Positions 7,338 through 15,835 of a DNA stretch of 64,000 nucleotides are shown in pieces (the first letter of the stretch is position 1; each line of letters begins with the position of its first letter). Both the position numbers and the translations under genes were made by a program. Source of the DNA: Chitinophaga filiformis (GTDB lineage: Bacteria; Bacteroidota; Bacteroidia; Chitinophagales; Chitinophagaceae); contig NZ_CP095855.1 of assembly GCF_023100805.1 (NCBI RefSeq), forward strand, positions 3,823,001 to 3,887,000, written 5' to 3'. The notes beneath the pieces are model-generated. The model saw nothing but the letters and a program-made list of their open reading frames with translations. It ran no database searches and was not told the DNA's origin.

Positions 7338-9461
7338 ATGTCGGTTTCTTCCTTAACAAATTTCAAACATGTAAGTTATCTCTGGGACGAGCAGAAAGCC
7401 GCTGCATTGGCAGGTGATGAGGTAGCACTGCTGATCTACCGTTCTAACCTGCTGGGCGCCGATCTCCGGCTCACCAATTATGGTGGTGGCAACACATCCT
7501 GTAAGGTGATGGCGAAAGATCCGCTGACGGGCAAACAAACGGAAGTAATGTGGGTAAAAGGATCAGGTGGTGACCTGGGTACCCTGAAACGCAGCGGTCT
7601 GGCGGCATTATATGTTGAGCGGCTGCATAGCCTGGAGAATATCTACAAGGGTATTGAACAGGAAGATGAGATGGTGGAGCTTTTCAATCATTGCATTTTT
7701 GATCTTAGTTCCAAAGCTCCTTCTATTGATACGCCACTGCACGGTTTCCTGCCATTCAAACATATTGACCATTTACATCCTGACGCTGCCATTGCTATTG
7801 CTGCTGCGAAAGATGGCGAGCGTATAACAAAAGAGCTCTTTGGTGGCACTATTGGCTGGGTGCCCTGGCAGCGCCCCGGTTTTGATCTTGGTCTACAACT
7901 GAGACAATGCCTGCGCGACAACCCGGGTATCAGGGGTATTATGTTGGGCTCTCACGGACTATTCACCTGGGGAGATACCGCCTACGAAAGTTATGTGAAC
8001 ACCCTCGAAGTGATCGAGCGTTGTGCTGCCTATCTCGAAAAACATTATGGAAAGAAAGGACCGGTTTTCGGTGGTGCACGTATCACATCGCCGGCTCCTG
8101 AAGTACGTCGTAAGCAGGCGGCTGCACTGGCGCCCGTACTGCGCGGATTGTGTTCTGCGCACACCCGGATGGTGGGTCATTTTACAGATGATCCGCGCGT
8201 GCTGGAGTTCATTAACTCCAAAGACCTTGACAGACTGGCGCCGCTGGGTACCAGTTGTCCTGACCACTTTCTGCGTACGAAGATCAGTCCCCTGGTATTA
8301 CCGCTGGAGCCCCAGGCTGCCCTGGACGATGTTACCGCAGTGAAACAGCAACTGGAACCTTTGTTTGCCGCCTACAGGCAGATGTATACTGACTATTACA
8401 ATACCTGCCGTCATCCGAACAGCCCTGCTTTACGCGATCCCAATCCTGTGGTGATACTGTATCCCGGTATTGGTATGTTCACTTTCTCGAAAGATAAACA
8501 GACGGCAAGGGTAGCGGCTGAGTTTTATACCAACGCCATCAACGTCATGAAAGGCGCTGAGGCAATTTCTGAATATACCGCTCTGCCCCGCCAGGAGGCT
8601 TTTGATATAGAATACTGGCTGCTGGAAGAAGCGAAACTACAGCGTATGCCAAAGCCAAAGGCGTTATCCGGCCGCATTGCGCTGATCACAGGCAGTGCCG
8701 GTGGCATCGGTAAAGCTATTGCAAAACGTTTTGCCGATGAAGGTGCATGCGTGGTGATCAATGACAATGATGCCGGGCGACTGCAATCTGCAAAGGAGGA
8801 ATTCTCAAAACAGTATGGACAGGACGTGTTCACTACAGCGATACTGGATGTGACGAAAAGCGACGATATAAAAGCCGCATACGATGTGGCCAGCCTGGCT
8901 TTTGGCGGGGTAGACATGGTGATCAACTGCGCGGGCCTGTCTATTTCCAAACCACTGGAAGCGCACACGGAAAAAGACTGGGACCTCTTGTATGATGTAT
9001 TGGTGAAAGGTCAGTTCCTGGTTACCCGGCAAGGCGTGGAAGTGATGCGCAAGCAGGATCTGGGTGGTGATGTCATTAATATCGTAAGTAAGAATGCCCT
9101 GATGAGTGGGCCGAACAATGCGGGCTACGGTTCTGCCAAGGCCGCACAACTGCACCTGAGCCGACTGAATGCTGCAGAACTGGGTAAGGATGGTATTCGT
9201 GTGAATGTGGTGAATCCGGATGCAGTGATCGCTGACAGCAAAATATGGGAAGGCGACTGGGCTGCGGGCCGCGCCAAAGCCTATGGCGTTACGGTAGAAG
9301 AATTACCTGCTTATTACGCAAAACGTACCCTGCTGAACCAGGTGATACTGCCGGAAGATATTGCCAACGCATGTTTCGCCATCACAGGAGGCCTGTTGAG
9401 TAAATCGACCGGTAACGTGATCAACGTTGATGGTGGCGTTGCTGCCGCTTTTGTGAGATAA
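7338..9461 (+). CDS. bifunctional rhamnulose-1-phosphate aldolase / L-lactaldehyde dehydrogenase fusion
   Basis: The 707-residue protein joins two enzymes. Residues ~1-430 are a class II (zinc) aldolase/adducin domain, with GGGNTSCK, the HGFLPFKHIDHLHPD zinc region and GSHGLFTWG. Residues ~440-707 are a short-chain dehydrogenase with the NAD-binding motif ITGSAGGIGKAIA, the INCAGLS motif, and catalytic Tyr and Lys in GYGSAKAAQ. The same architecture is known as RhaEW (Bacillus YuxG) and in rhizobial RhaD. The aldolase cleaves rhamnulose-1-phosphate to dihydroxyacetone phosphate and L-lactaldehyde, and the dehydrogenase oxidises lactaldehyde to L-lactate. The downstream lut genes fit lactate as product. 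Confidence 0.93.
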   Translation: MSVSSLTNFKHVSYLWDEQKAAALAGDEVALLIYRSNLLGADLRLTNYGGGNTSCKVMAKDPLTGKQTEVMWVKGSGGDLGTLKRSGLAALYVERLHSLENIYKGIEQEDEMVELFNHCIFDLSSKAPSIDTPLHGFLPFKHIDHLHPDAAIAIAAAKDGERITKELFGGTIGWVPWQRPGFDLGLQLRQCLRDNPGIRGIMLGSHGLFTWGDTAYESYVNTLEVIERCAAYLEKHYGKKGPVFGGARITSPAPEVRRKQAAALAPVLRGLCSAHTRMVGHFTDDPRVLEFINSKDLDRLAPLGTSCPDHFLRTKISPLVLPLEPQAALDDVTAVKQQLEPLFAAYRQMYTDYYNTCRHPNSPALRDPNPVVILYPGIGMFTFSKDKQTARVAAEFYTNAINVMKGAEAISEYTALPRQEAFDIEYWLLEEAKLQRMPKPKALSGRIALITGSAGGIGKAIAKRFADEGACVVINDNDAGRLQSAKEEFSKQYGQDVFTTAILDVTKSDDIKAAYDVASLAFGGVDMVINCAGLSISKPLEAHTEKDWDLLYDVLVKGQFLVTRQGVEVMRKQDLGGDVINIVSKNALMSGPNNAGYGSAKAAQLHLSRLNAAELGKDGIRVNVVNPDAVIADSKIWEGDWAAGRAKAYGVTVEELPAYYAKRTLLNQVILPEDIANACFAITGGLLSKSTGNVINVDGGVAAAFVR

Positions 9462-9491
9462 GCGCTTGCGTAATTAATCATCAGTCGCAGT

Positions 9492-9557
9492 ATGATTGAC
9501 ATTAATAGTGGTGTTACCGCAGTTAATAGTGGCGCCATCGCAGTTTTTGTAAGATAA
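9492..9557 (+). other. 22-codon remnant resembling the 3' end of the aldolase-dehydrogenase gene
   Basis: A short open frame, MIDINSGVTAVNSGAIAVFVR then stop, closely mimics the last residues of the preceding gene (NVDGGVAAAFVR, stop). At DNA level the block ending TTTTTGTAAGATAA parallels the gene end CTTTTGTGAGATAA about 95 bases earlier. It looks like a decayed local duplication of the gene's 3' end inside the operon. I do not propose that it encodes a functional peptide. Confidence 0.45.
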
Positions 9558-9591
9558 ATTCTTTCATCAGTTAAATACCAGTTACATTGAG

Positions 9592-9633
9592 TCAACACAT
9601 GCTCCTGGCCCCGGCCAGGCCGGCATGTGTTGA
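9592..9633 (+). other. strong intra-operon hairpin between the aldolase fusion and rhaI
   Basis: TCAACACATGC (9592-9602) pairs perfectly with GCATGTGTTGA (9623-9633), and the intervening GGCC/GGCC repeats can extend the helix. No T-tract follows, so it is not a typical terminator. It may be an mRNA-processing or stability element that sets the ratio of the upstream to the downstream enzymes. Confidence 0.6.
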
Positions 9634-9703
9634 TAATGTGCTGAGACGCGTATCACTAACAAAAAACTTTTCCTAATTTACTAACAACCCAACGCATCCC
9701 GTT

Positions 9704-10978
9704 ATGAATATTGAGAAATTTCAGATAGCTGAATTCAATGATGCTCACCGGCAGGTACACGAGCGCAGCTTTGAATATATAGCAGGTACAGTGCCGCAGG
9801 TAGATGATATTTTGCAGAAATTACAGGAGTTCCAGGTGGCAATTCCCAGCTGGGCTTTAGGAACTGGCGGCACCCGCTTTGGCCGTTTTTCCGGTGGCGG
9901 AGAGCCCCGTAACCTGGAAGAAAAGATCTCTGACATTGGCATCCTGCATGCATTGAACAGGAGCAGTGGCGCCATTTCGCTGCATATTCCCTGGGATATT
10001 CCTGAGAATGCCGCCAGCATCAAAGCCCTGGCGGCACAGCACGACATCCGTTTCGATGCCGTTAATTCCAATACCTTCCAGGACCAGCCAGGTCAGGCGC
10101 TGAGCTATAAGTTCGGCTCCCTGCATCATACCGATAAGGGCGTCCGGAAACTGGCTATTGAGCACAATATTGAAGTGATAAAATATGGAGTGGAACTGGG
10201 CTCCAATGCGCTGAGCCTATGGCTGGCAGACGGTTCCTGCTTTCCCGGTCAGCTGAACTTCCGGGGCGCCTTTAAGCGTACGCTGGACAGTCTGCAGGAA
10301 ATATACGCCACCCTGCCCGATGCCTGGAAGCTGTACATCGAATACAAGGCATATGAACCTAATTTTTATTCTACTACAATAGGCGACTGGGGACAGTCAT
10401 TGCTTTTTGCAAATAAGCTGGGGCCAAAGGCTTATACGCTGGTGGACCTGGGGCATCATCTGCCCAACGCCAATATCGAACAGATCGTGGCATTGCTCTT
10501 AATGGAAGGCAAACTGGCAGGCTTTCATTTCAATGATTCTAAATATGGCGATGACGATCTTACTGTAGGCAGTATCAATCCCTATCAGTTGTTCCTCATC
10601 TTTAATGAACTGGTGGAAGGTATGGACGCGCGTGGGATGAATCATGCCAATGATCTGGGATGGATGATAGATGCTTCTCATAATGTAAAAGACCCCCTGG
10701 AAGATCTACTGCAATCTGTAGAGGCCATCATGATCGCTTATGCCCAGGCCCTGCTGGTAGATACCAAAGCTTTACAGGCGGCGCAGCAGAACAATGATGC
10801 CGTAGCGGCACAGGAAATACTGCAATATGCTTATCGTACGGATGTCCGCCCACTGGTAGCACATGCGCGCCTGCAGGCAGGCGGTGTTTTACAGCCGGTT
10901 GCCTTTTACAGGCAATTCAAGGTAAGAGAGCAGCTCATAAAGGAAAGAGGCCTGAAAACCGTAGCAACGGGATTATAA
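9704..10978 (+). CDS. rhaI: L-rhamnose isomerase, RhaI type
   Basis: The 424-residue protein is a xylose-isomerase-like TIM barrel of the RhaI branch (distinct from E. coli RhaA), which converts L-rhamnose to L-rhamnulose using two metal ions. Supporting stretches are SLHIPWDIP (about 85-93), FDAVNSNTFQDQ, YIEYKAYEPNFYST (metal-binding Glu), VDLGHHLPNANIEQI and GFHFNDSKYGDDDLTVGS with metal-binding His/Asp. Length fits the family. It sits mid-operon between the aldolase fusion and the kinase. Confidence 0.92.
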   Translation: MNIEKFQIAEFNDAHRQVHERSFEYIAGTVPQVDDILQKLQEFQVAIPSWALGTGGTRFGRFSGGGEPRNLEEKISDIGILHALNRSSGAISLHIPWDIPENAASIKALAAQHDIRFDAVNSNTFQDQPGQALSYKFGSLHHTDKGVRKLAIEHNIEVIKYGVELGSNALSLWLADGSCFPGQLNFRGAFKRTLDSLQEIYATLPDAWKLYIEYKAYEPNFYSTTIGDWGQSLLFANKLGPKAYTLVDLGHHLPNANIEQIVALLLMEGKLAGFHFNDSKYGDDDLTVGSINPYQLFLIFNELVEGMDARGMNHANDLGWMIDASHNVKDPLEDLLQSVEAIMIAYAQALLVDTKALQAAQQNNDAVAAQEILQYAYRTDVRPLVAHARLQAGGVLQPVAFYRQFKVREQLIKERGLKTVATGL

Positions 10979-10995
10979 TTTCTAATTTCCGCAGG

Positions 10996-12378
10996 ATGCG
11001 CTGTATTGCAATACTCGACATTGGTAAAACTAACAAGAAGATATTCCTGATCGACGAGCACTACCGGATCGTATGGGAAAGAGGCGCCTGCTTCGATGAA
11101 ACAGTGGACGAAGACGGGGACGCCTGTGAGAATATTGAACTGCTTACAAACTGGGTGAAGAACAGTATTCATGAGCTGTTGCAATTGCCCGGGTATACCA
11201 TTGTAGCGTTTAATTTTAGTACCTATGGCGCCAGCCTTGTTTACCTGGATGAACAGGGACAGGTGCTGGCACCCTTGTACAACTATCTGAAACCTTATCC
11301 TGCCGGTATGGAGGAGGCCCTGCACAAGGCCGCCGGCGGATCCGAAAGGTTATGTAGCGATACCGCTTCTCCTGCGCTGGGCAGCCTGAATGCGGGCCTG
11401 CAGTTCTACCGGCTGAAACAATTGCAGCCCGCTGTCTTCAACAAGGTGAAATATGCCCTGCATTTGCCCCAGTATATCAGCTTCCTGGTAACAGGCCAGC
11501 CCCTGTCCGATATCACCAGCATTGGCTGTCATACAATGTTGTGGGACTTTACCCGGCAATATTACCACGACTGGGTATTGCGGGAAGGACTGGCAGAAAA
11601 ACTGCCTCCCGTTTTTCCCGGCAACGATGTACTACCGGCAACTATTGATGAGTACAACTGTATTGCCGGCGTGGGACTGCACGACAGCTCAGCCGCATTG
11701 ATCCCATACCTGGCCAGTTTCTCGGAGCCTTTTGCGCTCATTTCTACAGGTACCTGGTGTATTACCCTCAATCCGTTTAATAACAGCCCTTTAACGGCCA
11801 GTGAACTGGCGTCCGACTGTCTTTGCTACCTGACCTATGAAAACCGCCCTGTAAAGGCCGCAAGGCTCTTTGCTGGCAATGAGCACGAGCAGCAGGTAAA
11901 AAGGCTGGCAGAATATTATCAGACACCGGTAAATTACTACCAGCAAGTAGCCTTCGACCCCGCTATATTTGCCAGGTTGCTTGCGGAAGCTCCCCAACAG
12001 GAACGGCCGGTATCCGGTACGGGTTTGTTGCAGGCCTCCCGCTTTGCAGAAAGGTCATTGAACAACTTTACCAGCTATGAAATTGCCTATCACCGTTTAC
12101 TGATGGACATCATGGAACAACAGCAGTTCTCATCATCGCTGGTAATAGATGGTACACCGGTAAAACGTATTTTCGTGGATGGTGGATTCAGCAGGAATAC
12201 GGTATACATGCACCTGCTGGCAGCAGCTTTCCCGCAGATGGAGGTCTATGCGGCCTCCGTAGCGCAGGCTACGGCTATAGGAGCCGCCCTTGCCATTCAT
12301 CGCCACTGGAACACACAGCCTTTACCGGCCGACCTCGTAGAGATGAGACATTATAGCCACGGCTCGATTTATATTTGA
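10996..12378 (+). CDS. rhaB: rhamnulokinase-like FGGY carbohydrate kinase
   Basis: The 460-residue protein is an FGGY-family sugar kinase. The N-terminal phosphate-binding loop ILDIGKTNKKIFL (about 5-17), the ISTGTWC adenosine-region motif (about 249-255) and DGGFSRNTVYMHLL (about 395-408) are family signatures. In this context it should phosphorylate L-rhamnulose to L-rhamnulose-1-phosphate, the substrate of the aldolase fusion. It starts 17 bases after rhaI and ends 4 bases before lutA, so translation is probably coupled. The exact sugar is inferred from the operon. Confidence 0.9.
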   Translation: MRCIAILDIGKTNKKIFLIDEHYRIVWERGACFDETVDEDGDACENIELLTNWVKNSIHELLQLPGYTIVAFNFSTYGASLVYLDEQGQVLAPLYNYLKPYPAGMEEALHKAAGGSERLCSDTASPALGSLNAGLQFYRLKQLQPAVFNKVKYALHLPQYISFLVTGQPLSDITSIGCHTMLWDFTRQYYHDWVLREGLAEKLPPVFPGNDVLPATIDEYNCIAGVGLHDSSAALIPYLASFSEPFALISTGTWCITLNPFNNSPLTASELASDCLCYLTYENRPVKAARLFAGNEHEQQVKRLAEYYQTPVNYYQQVAFDPAIFARLLAEAPQQERPVSGTGLLQASRFAERSLNNFTSYEIAYHRLLMDIMEQQQFSSSLVIDGTPVKRIFVDGGFSRNTVYMHLLAAAFPQMEVYAASVAQATAIGAALAIHRHWNTQPLPADLVEMRHYSHGSIYI

Positions 12379-12382
12379 AAAA

Positions 12383-13117
12383 ATGAAAGTAGGACTCTTC
12401 ATACCCTGTTACATAGACCAGTTTTATCCGCAGGTAGGCGTTGCCACCTTATCACTACTGGAGAAACTGGGTTGTGATGTGGTATATCCACAGGGACAAA
12501 CCTGTTGCGGACAACCCATGGCCAACTCCGGATTTGAACACCTGACCCACGGTTGCAATGAACTTTTCGTAAACCATTTTGAGGATTTTGACTACATCGT
12601 AGCGCCTTCGGGTAGTTGCGTACTGCATATCAAAGACCATCTGCATGTGGATGGAAAAGAGCAGGCCGCGACCCATATCCGTCAGCGGATATACGAGTTG
12701 GCGGAATTCCTGACAGATGTGTTGAAGGTAGATCACCTCAAAGCGAAATTCCCGCATAAGGTCGGTATACACCAGAGCTGCCACGGGCAGCGTGGCCTGG
12801 GCCTGGCCCAGATGAGCGAACTGGTGGCGGCTCCTTTCTCCAAACCACAGCAACTGCTGCAGATGGTGGAAGGACTGGAACTGGTAGAGCTGAAACGGAC
12901 AGATGAATGCTGTGGCTTCGGTGGAACTTTCTGTGTTTTCGAAGAAGCAGTTTCTGTAAAGATGGGTAAAGACCGTATTGCCGATCATGTCAATAACGGT
13001 GCAGAATATATTACCGGCAATGACGTCAGCTGCCTGATGCACCTGGAAGGCATTTTACGCCGCCAGAAAAGCAGTGTCAAAGTGCTGCATATTGCGGAAA
13101 TACTGAACGCTATTTAA
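12383..13117 (+). CDS. lutA: L-lactate utilization Fe-S protein LutA
   Basis: The 244-residue protein is a (Fe-S)-binding heterodisulfide-reductase-like subunit with two CCG domains: CCGQP at about residues 41-45 and CCGFGG at about 176-181. LutA/LldE works with LutB and LutC to oxidise L-lactate to pyruvate. Its placement inside a rhamnose operon, just after the kinase, indicates that it handles the lactate made from lactaldehyde. No membrane segment is seen. Confidence 0.92.
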   Translation: MKVGLFIPCYIDQFYPQVGVATLSLLEKLGCDVVYPQGQTCCGQPMANSGFEHLTHGCNELFVNHFEDFDYIVAPSGSCVLHIKDHLHVDGKEQAATHIRQRIYELAEFLTDVLKVDHLKAKFPHKVGIHQSCHGQRGLGLAQMSELVAAPFSKPQQLLQMVEGLELVELKRTDECCGFGGTFCVFEEAVSVKMGKDRIADHVNNGAEYITGNDVSCLMHLEGILRRQKSSVKVLHIAEILNAI

Positions 13118-13145
13118 CCTTATCCCGCTTCCAATTTTGAAAGGT

Positions 13146-14522
13146 ATGGAACATCAACATAAAGAACATTCCCTGCTCGCGGATGAATTTAATGCCAATG
13201 AGCCCCGTGTGAACTGGCATGATGAAACACTCTGGTGGGTACGTCAGAAGAGGGATAAAATGGCCTGGAGTATTCCCGAATGGGAAGAGCTGAGAGAGGC
13301 GGCGTCCCGCATTAAACACAACGTGCTGGGCAACCTGCATGATTACCTGCTGGAGTTCGAAAAGAATGCACAGGCCAATGGTGCGGTGGTACACTGGGCT
13401 GCTGATGCGGCGGAGCATAATAAGATCGTGCTGCAACTCCTGCAGCAGCAGGGTGTGAAACGCATGGTGAAAAGTAAGTCCATGCTCACCGAAGAATGTC
13501 ATTTGAATCCATATCTCGCTGAACACGGTATTGAGGTGATAGATACGGACCTGGGTGAACGTATTGTACAATTGGCGAAAGAACCGCCAAGTCATATCGT
13601 ATTGCCCTGTATCCATAAAAAGAAAGAGGAGATAGGCGAACTGTTTCATGAACACCTGGGCACTCCTGCGGGGAATGCCGATCCCAAGTTCCTGACTGCC
13701 GCCGCGCGTCAGCACCTGCGGGCGGAATTCATCCAGTCGCGGGTAGCTATTACAGGTGTGAACTTCGCAGTAGCTGAGACAGGAGAGATGGTGGTTTGCA
13801 CCAATGAAGGCAACGCCGATATGGGCGCTCACCTGGCAGATGTACATATCGCCTGTATGGGTATCGAAAAGATCATTCCTCAAAGAAAACACCTCGGTGT
13901 TTTCCTTCGCTTACTGGCCAGAAGCGCTACCGGCCAGCCTATTACCACTTACAGCAGTCATTTCCGCGCACCTAAAGCAGGACAGCAGCTGCACATTGTG
14001 CTGGTGGATAATGGCCGTAGTCGTCAGCTGGGGCGTGAGGATTTCCGTAACTCGCTGAAATGTATCCGTTGCGGGGCTTGTATGAATACCTGTCCTGTGT
14101 ACCGTCGTAGCGGCGGACATAGCTATCATAACGCTATTGCGGGGCCGATTGGCGCTATATTGGCGCCAAACCTGGACATGAAGGAATATGCAGACCTGCC
14201 CTTTGCATCTACCTTGTGCGGTTCCTGTTCCAATGTATGTCCGGTGAAGATCGATATCCATCAGCAGCTCTATAAATGGCGGCAGGTGATCACACAGGAA
14301 GGATATACAAAAAAGACGAAAGCCGCCGGTATGCATGCCATGAATATCGTATTGTCCAAACCCGGATTATATAAAACTGCCGGAGGCGTTGGACGTTGGG
14401 TGATGAGAACATTCCCGGCTGTTGTGAACAATGGTCTGAACCCATGGTTCAAACAGCGTGAAATGCCGGCACCGCCCAGGGAATCATTTGCCGACTGGTA
14501 CAAGAAGAACAGGAAGCAATAA
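13146..14522 (+). CDS. lutB: L-lactate utilization 4Fe-4S protein LutB
   Basis: The protein (458 residues from this start) has a large LUD-type N-terminal region and a ferredoxin-like C-terminal part with two cysteine clusters: CIRCGACMNTCPVY from residue 306 and CGSCSNVCPV from residue 358. These match LutB/LldF, the electron-transfer subunit of the LutABC lactate oxidase. I prefer the ATG at 13146; an in-frame TTG at 13137 would add three residues, and neither has a clear ribosome site. It begins 28 bases after lutA. Confidence 0.9.
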   Translation: MEHQHKEHSLLADEFNANEPRVNWHDETLWWVRQKRDKMAWSIPEWEELREAASRIKHNVLGNLHDYLLEFEKNAQANGAVVHWAADAAEHNKIVLQLLQQQGVKRMVKSKSMLTEECHLNPYLAEHGIEVIDTDLGERIVQLAKEPPSHIVLPCIHKKKEEIGELFHEHLGTPAGNADPKFLTAAARQHLRAEFIQSRVAITGVNFAVAETGEMVVCTNEGNADMGAHLADVHIACMGIEKIIPQRKHLGVFLRLLARSATGQPITTYSSHFRAPKAGQQLHIVLVDNGRSRQLGREDFRNSLKCIRCGACMNTCPVYRRSGGHSYHNAIAGPIGAILAPNLDMKEYADLPFASTLCGSCSNVCPVKIDIHQQLYKWRQVITQEGYTKKTKAAGMHAMNIVLSKPGLYKTAGGVGRWVMRTFPAVVNNGLNPWFKQREMPAPPRESFADWYKKNRKQ

Positions 14523-14533
14523 CAACAACTTCC

Positions 14534-14665
14534 GGTCAACTCCGTCAGGAGTAGTATGTTTGTAGCCCGGGACGACAACCCCGGGGACGGCACGCCCGGG
14601 ATGACAACCCGGGACGGCACGCCTGGATGACAACCCGGGAACGGCACGCCCGGGACGGCAATAAC
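14534..14665 (-). repeat. GC-rich dispersed repeat in the lutB-lutC spacer
   Basis: This spacer starts with ACTCCGTCAGGAGTAGTATG then TTTGTAGCCCGGG, followed by several near copies of CGGCACGCCCGGGA and GATGACAACCCGGGA units. The first part is the reverse complement of the motif repeated at 57.4-58.0 kb (CCCGGGCTACAAACACGTAG followed by CTCCTGACGGAG). It is non-coding, palindrome-rich, and interrupts an operon, so it will form hairpins in the mRNA. Confidence 0.75.
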
Positions 14666-14698
14666 AACGATGTTTCAACAATATCAAAATCAACGTAT

Positions 14699-15292
14699 AT
14701 GTCCCGCGAAAGTATTCTCGCCGCTATAAAAAAGAATCAACCGGAGCAGCAGCCATTGCCTGATCTGAACGCCTTCCGGCGCACAGGGCCCGGCGATCCT
14801 GCCGCCTTCAGAAAAGTAGTGGAAGCACTTGGCGGACAGGTTTTCGAAATCAGTTCATATTCGGAAATACCGCCCCTGGTGGCGGAACATCATTCCGGGG
14901 CACGCAGGATCATCTCCCTGCAGGACAGATACCTGCCCGGTGCAATAACAGCATGGGAAGCCGGTGATGGCCGCCAGCTTGAGGATGTAGACCTGGCTAT
15001 CATTCCCGGGCAATTCGGTGTGGCAGAGAATGGCGCTATATGGATCACAGACATTGAAGTAAAGGAAAGAGTATTGCCTTTCATTACCCAGCACCTGGCT
15101 ATTGTCGTTTCTTCATTGAATATCGTGCCTACCATGCATGATGCCTATGAGGAGCATATTGCGCGGCCGGGTGGTAGTTTCGGCGTTTTCATTGCCGGCC
15201 CTTCCAAAACGGCGGATATAGAACAATCGCTGGTATTGGGGGCGCACGGCGCTAAAAGCCTGACAGTCTTCCTGTATACGCCTCCTGCTTAA
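14699..15292 (+). CDS. lutC: LUD-domain lactate utilization protein LutC
   Basis: The 197-residue protein (from the ATG at 14699) is a LUD-domain protein: MSRESILAAIKKNQ at the start, an AWEAGDGRQLEDVDLAII region, and the C-terminal FGVFIAGPSKTADIEQSLVLGAHG stretch typical of LutC/YkgG. It is the third LutABC component. The open frame extends back to 14627, but that part reads through the GC-rich repeat and is unlikely to be coding. Confidence 0.9.
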   Translation: MSRESILAAIKKNQPEQQPLPDLNAFRRTGPGDPAAFRKVVEALGGQVFEISSYSEIPPLVAEHHSGARRIISLQDRYLPGAITAWEAGDGRQLEDVDLAIIPGQFGVAENGAIWITDIEVKERVLPFITQHLAIVVSSLNIVPTMHDAYEEHIARPGGSFGVFIAGPSKTADIEQSLVLGAHGAKSLTVFLYTPPA

Positions 15293-15312
15293 CCTTAAAC
15301 CCCCATCCCGTT

Positions 15313-15624
15313 ATGAAGATCGCCTTTAAGATGCGCCTGAAACCAGGCTGCAAAGAAGAATACCGTAAGCGCCATGATGCCATCTGGCCGGAGCTCAAAC
15401 AACTGTTGAAGCAGCATGGTGTAAGCGATTATACCATCTTCCTCGATGAAGAAACAAATATCCTGTTTGCCGTGCAGCAACAGGATGGCGGGCAGTCCTC
15501 ACAGGATCTGGGGAAACTGGCTATTGTGCAACGCTGGTGGGACTATATGGCCGATATCATGGAAACGAATGAAGATCATTCCCCGGTAACAATGCCACTG
15601 CTGAAGGTCTTTCATATGGATTAA
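15313..15624 (+). CDS. rhaM: L-rhamnose mutarotase
   Basis: The 103-residue protein is a dimeric alpha-beta-barrel mutarotase that interconverts alpha- and beta-L-rhamnose. The start IAFKMRLKPGCKEEYRKRHD with HDAIWPEL, the YTIFLDEETNILFA core and the C-terminal LKVFHMD match RhaM closely, including length. It is the last gene of the operon, 20 bases after lutC. Confidence 0.95.
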   Translation: MKIAFKMRLKPGCKEEYRKRHDAIWPELKQLLKQHGVSDYTIFLDEETNILFAVQQQDGGQSSQDLGKLAIVQRWWDYMADIMETNEDHSPVTMPLLKVFHMD

Positions 15625-15657
15625 TATATCTTACTTTTTTCAGCTGCACAAATGAAG

Positions 15658-15692
15658 GCTGTCATATAGACCCTGACAGCGCTTATGTTTTC
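15658..15692 (+). terminator. probable terminator of the rhamnose operon
   Basis: GCTGTCA (15658-15664) pairs with TGACAGC (15674-15680) across a 9-base loop, followed by a T-rich stretch. It lies 33 bases after the rhaM stop. The rest of the spacer up to the convergent usher gene holds nothing recognisable. Confidence 0.45.
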
Positions 15693-15835
15693 TCCAATAC
15701 ACAGCACTGGCGAAGATCTTTTATTCAGACCTGGTCAGCGCGTACTTTTTCATCAACTTCACTGACGAAGGGCTTCCTGCTTAAGGGGAGCGTTTACATT
15801 TTACCAGTATACCGTCACTGCCCGAAGTTCAATAC

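Noticed and set aside
14627-14698. N-terminal extension of lutC
   Set aside because: It would translate the GC-rich dispersed repeat; the ATG at 14699 begins the conserved domain.
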